From: Algoriphagus boritolerans DSM 17298 = JCM 18970
GTDB lineage: Bacteria > Bacteroidota > Bacteroidia > Cytophagales > Cyclobacteriaceae
Length of the DNA: 64,000 nucleotides
Reading direction: 5' to 3'
Assembly (NCBI RefSeq): GCF_900108085.1
Contig: NZ_FNVR01000007.1
Location: forward strand, 109,334 to 173,333
The first letter of the stretch is position 1. Every line of letters starts with the position of its first letter. Below, piece by piece: positions 63,322 to 64,000 of the stretch. The position numbers and the translations under genes were made by a program. The notes under the pieces were generated by a model. That model was not told where the DNA came from. It did not search any database and saw nothing but the letters and a program-made list of their open reading frames with translations.

Positions 63322-63736
63322 ATTTTTTTACCTCGGAGTTCACAGAGGAAAAATAAGAGGGCACGGTGTTTTTTTCTTTATGAAACTGTTGGTTTTTCAA
63401 TGATCGTATTTTGGGTGTTCGGATATCAGCACGTAGCCAAATAAAAAATGGCTAGATCACCAGTTTAACGTTACTTTGTCCGATAGCTGTCGGCCAGTGG
63501 ATCGTCGTCTGTGGGCGTGTATCAGCCCGGTTTATACCAAAATTCTTTCAACGTGCATCTTTGCGGATACACATGTTTTGTATTTCTATTTTACCTTAAG
63601 TTCAACCCGCTTCGGGGTTGTTGTAAACCATCTCGATCTTCAATTCCCTAGGTTTCACCTTGGGCTATTCAGATGTTCGTATCCCTCCGACGAACTGCAT
63701 CTTGATGCGCTTTGAATTCTGAGCTAAAGTTGCGGG
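63322..63736. other. 415-bp intergenic region with hairpin cluster
   Basis: Between the last gene of the MoxR cluster and the IS66-type gene. It has the hairpin cluster at 63603-63708 and no convincing gene; an open frame of 79 codons (63476-63715) runs through the hairpins and is rejected. The left end of the IS66 element should be in this region but I could not fix it. Confidence 0.45.
63603..63708. repeat. Cluster of four small hairpins (same type as 26071-26275)
   Basis: Inverted repeats at 63603-63620 (CAACCC/GGGTTG), 63646-63664 (CCCTAGG/CCTTGGG around TTTCA), 63675-63695 (GTTCGT/ACGAAC) and 63697-63708 (GCATC-TT-GATGC). TTTCACC, closing arm, GGGCTATT, then a hairpin with ATCCCTC in its loop repeats the order seen at 26117-26162. 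Confidence 0.65.
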
Positions 63737-64000
63737 ATGAAAAAGACGAGTATCGAAACCTACTATGAGCTGTTTTACAGGTGGCAGCGATCCGGATTGA
63801 GTAAAGCAGCTTTTGCAGATCGAGAAGGGATTTCAAAAGTGAGTTTTTATGCTTGGTGCAAAAAGTTTGAAACCAAGCCCGATTCCCAGGATGCTTCCAC
63901 CGGTTTTACCAGAATCGAACTGGCTGAGTCCGCTTCTCAGTCAGCGGTGGCCAAGATCAGCTATCCAAGCGGAATCAGTGTGGAGCTGTTTGGGTCTTTT
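63737..64000 (+). mobile_element. tnpA: IS66-family accessory protein TnpA (3' truncated by window edge)
   Basis: 88 codons visible from ATG at 63737, open to the end of the window. It begins with a helix-turn-helix like that of IS66 OrfA proteins (WQRSGLSKAAFADREGISKV, SFYAWCKKF), followed by a short linker and FTRIELAE ... ISYPSGISVEL, the typical second half. It is the first gene of an IS66 element, normally followed by tnpB and tnpC. It suggests an insertion beginning in the intergenic region to the left; terminal repeats are not identified. Confidence 0.88.

Noticed and set aside
63476..63715. Plus-strand open frame of 79 codons before the IS66 gene
   Set aside because: Runs through the four-hairpin cluster, has no domain and no ribosome-binding site; likely chance.

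Overview
The window is chromosomal DNA of a Bacteroidota bacterium, most likely order Cytophagales near Algoriphagus/Cyclobacteriaceae. This is inferred from gene content: TonB-dependent receptors with carboxypeptidase-regulatory-like N-termini, a receptor/DUF4249 lipoprotein pair, a BlaR1-TonB fusion, Bat-type VWA/TPR genes, and promoter elements of the Bacteroidota type TAnnTTTG. Most of it is ordinary core chromosome. A truncated IS66-type gene at the right edge is the only clear insertion sequence.

Layout, left to right. 1-2.3 kb: end of a Nudix (CoA pyrophosphatase-like) gene, a DUF819 membrane protein with an overlapping small 2Fe-2S protein, and ybjQ. 2.5-8.3 kb: a 1441-residue hybrid sensor kinase with many PAS domains and an outer-membrane barrel protein. 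8.3-13.3 kb: a methionine operon led by a promoter and a SAM-I riboswitch, with methionine synthase split into two genes, then metF. 13.3-18.2 kb: a lipoprotein, HMG-CoA lyase, a PepSY membrane protein, an internally deleted Uma2 pseudogene, and rsmE-merR-dprA. 18.2-24.9 kb (minus strand): a DEAD-box helicase with a long leader, then a five-gene run ywqK-like, purC, STAS, ribonuclease Z and queuosine-precursor transporter. 25-30 kb: apbE, a thiolase and a VWA-TPR-TPR Bat-type operon.

30-38.9 kb holds a TonB receptor with its DUF4249 partner. It also holds an arsenic-resistance operon (arsR, a Cys-tailed protein, an arsenate-reductase/PTP-like gene, ACR3) whose 17-bp operator occurs twice, and a BlaI/BlaR1-TonB locus followed by a second TonB-domain lipoprotein. 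39-47 kb holds an M14 carboxypeptidase, a DUF1080/Gfo-Idh-MocA pair, and a fasciclin-fasciclin-cupredoxin lipoprotein. 47.5-52.3 kb holds another TonB receptor, two small cell-envelope genes and a secreted amidohydrolase. 52.8-63.3 kb is one colinear plus-strand run: Tat-exported TldD, leaderless TldE, DUF4159, MoxR ATPase, DUF58, BatA-type, DUF4175-like and a further membrane protein.

The most unusual signal is not a gene. At least six intergenic regions carry short degenerate arrays with an exact 7- or 8-base period, each locus with its own consensus. Two are head-to-head arrays of exactly four units against four, and a third has the same arms split by about 240 bp. Separately, two intergenic regions carry clusters of small hairpins with the same internal order (TTTCAY, closing arm, GGGCTATT, then an ATCCC-containing hairpin), which look like dispersed REP/RAYT-type elements. 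Neither kind is explained by the coding genes.
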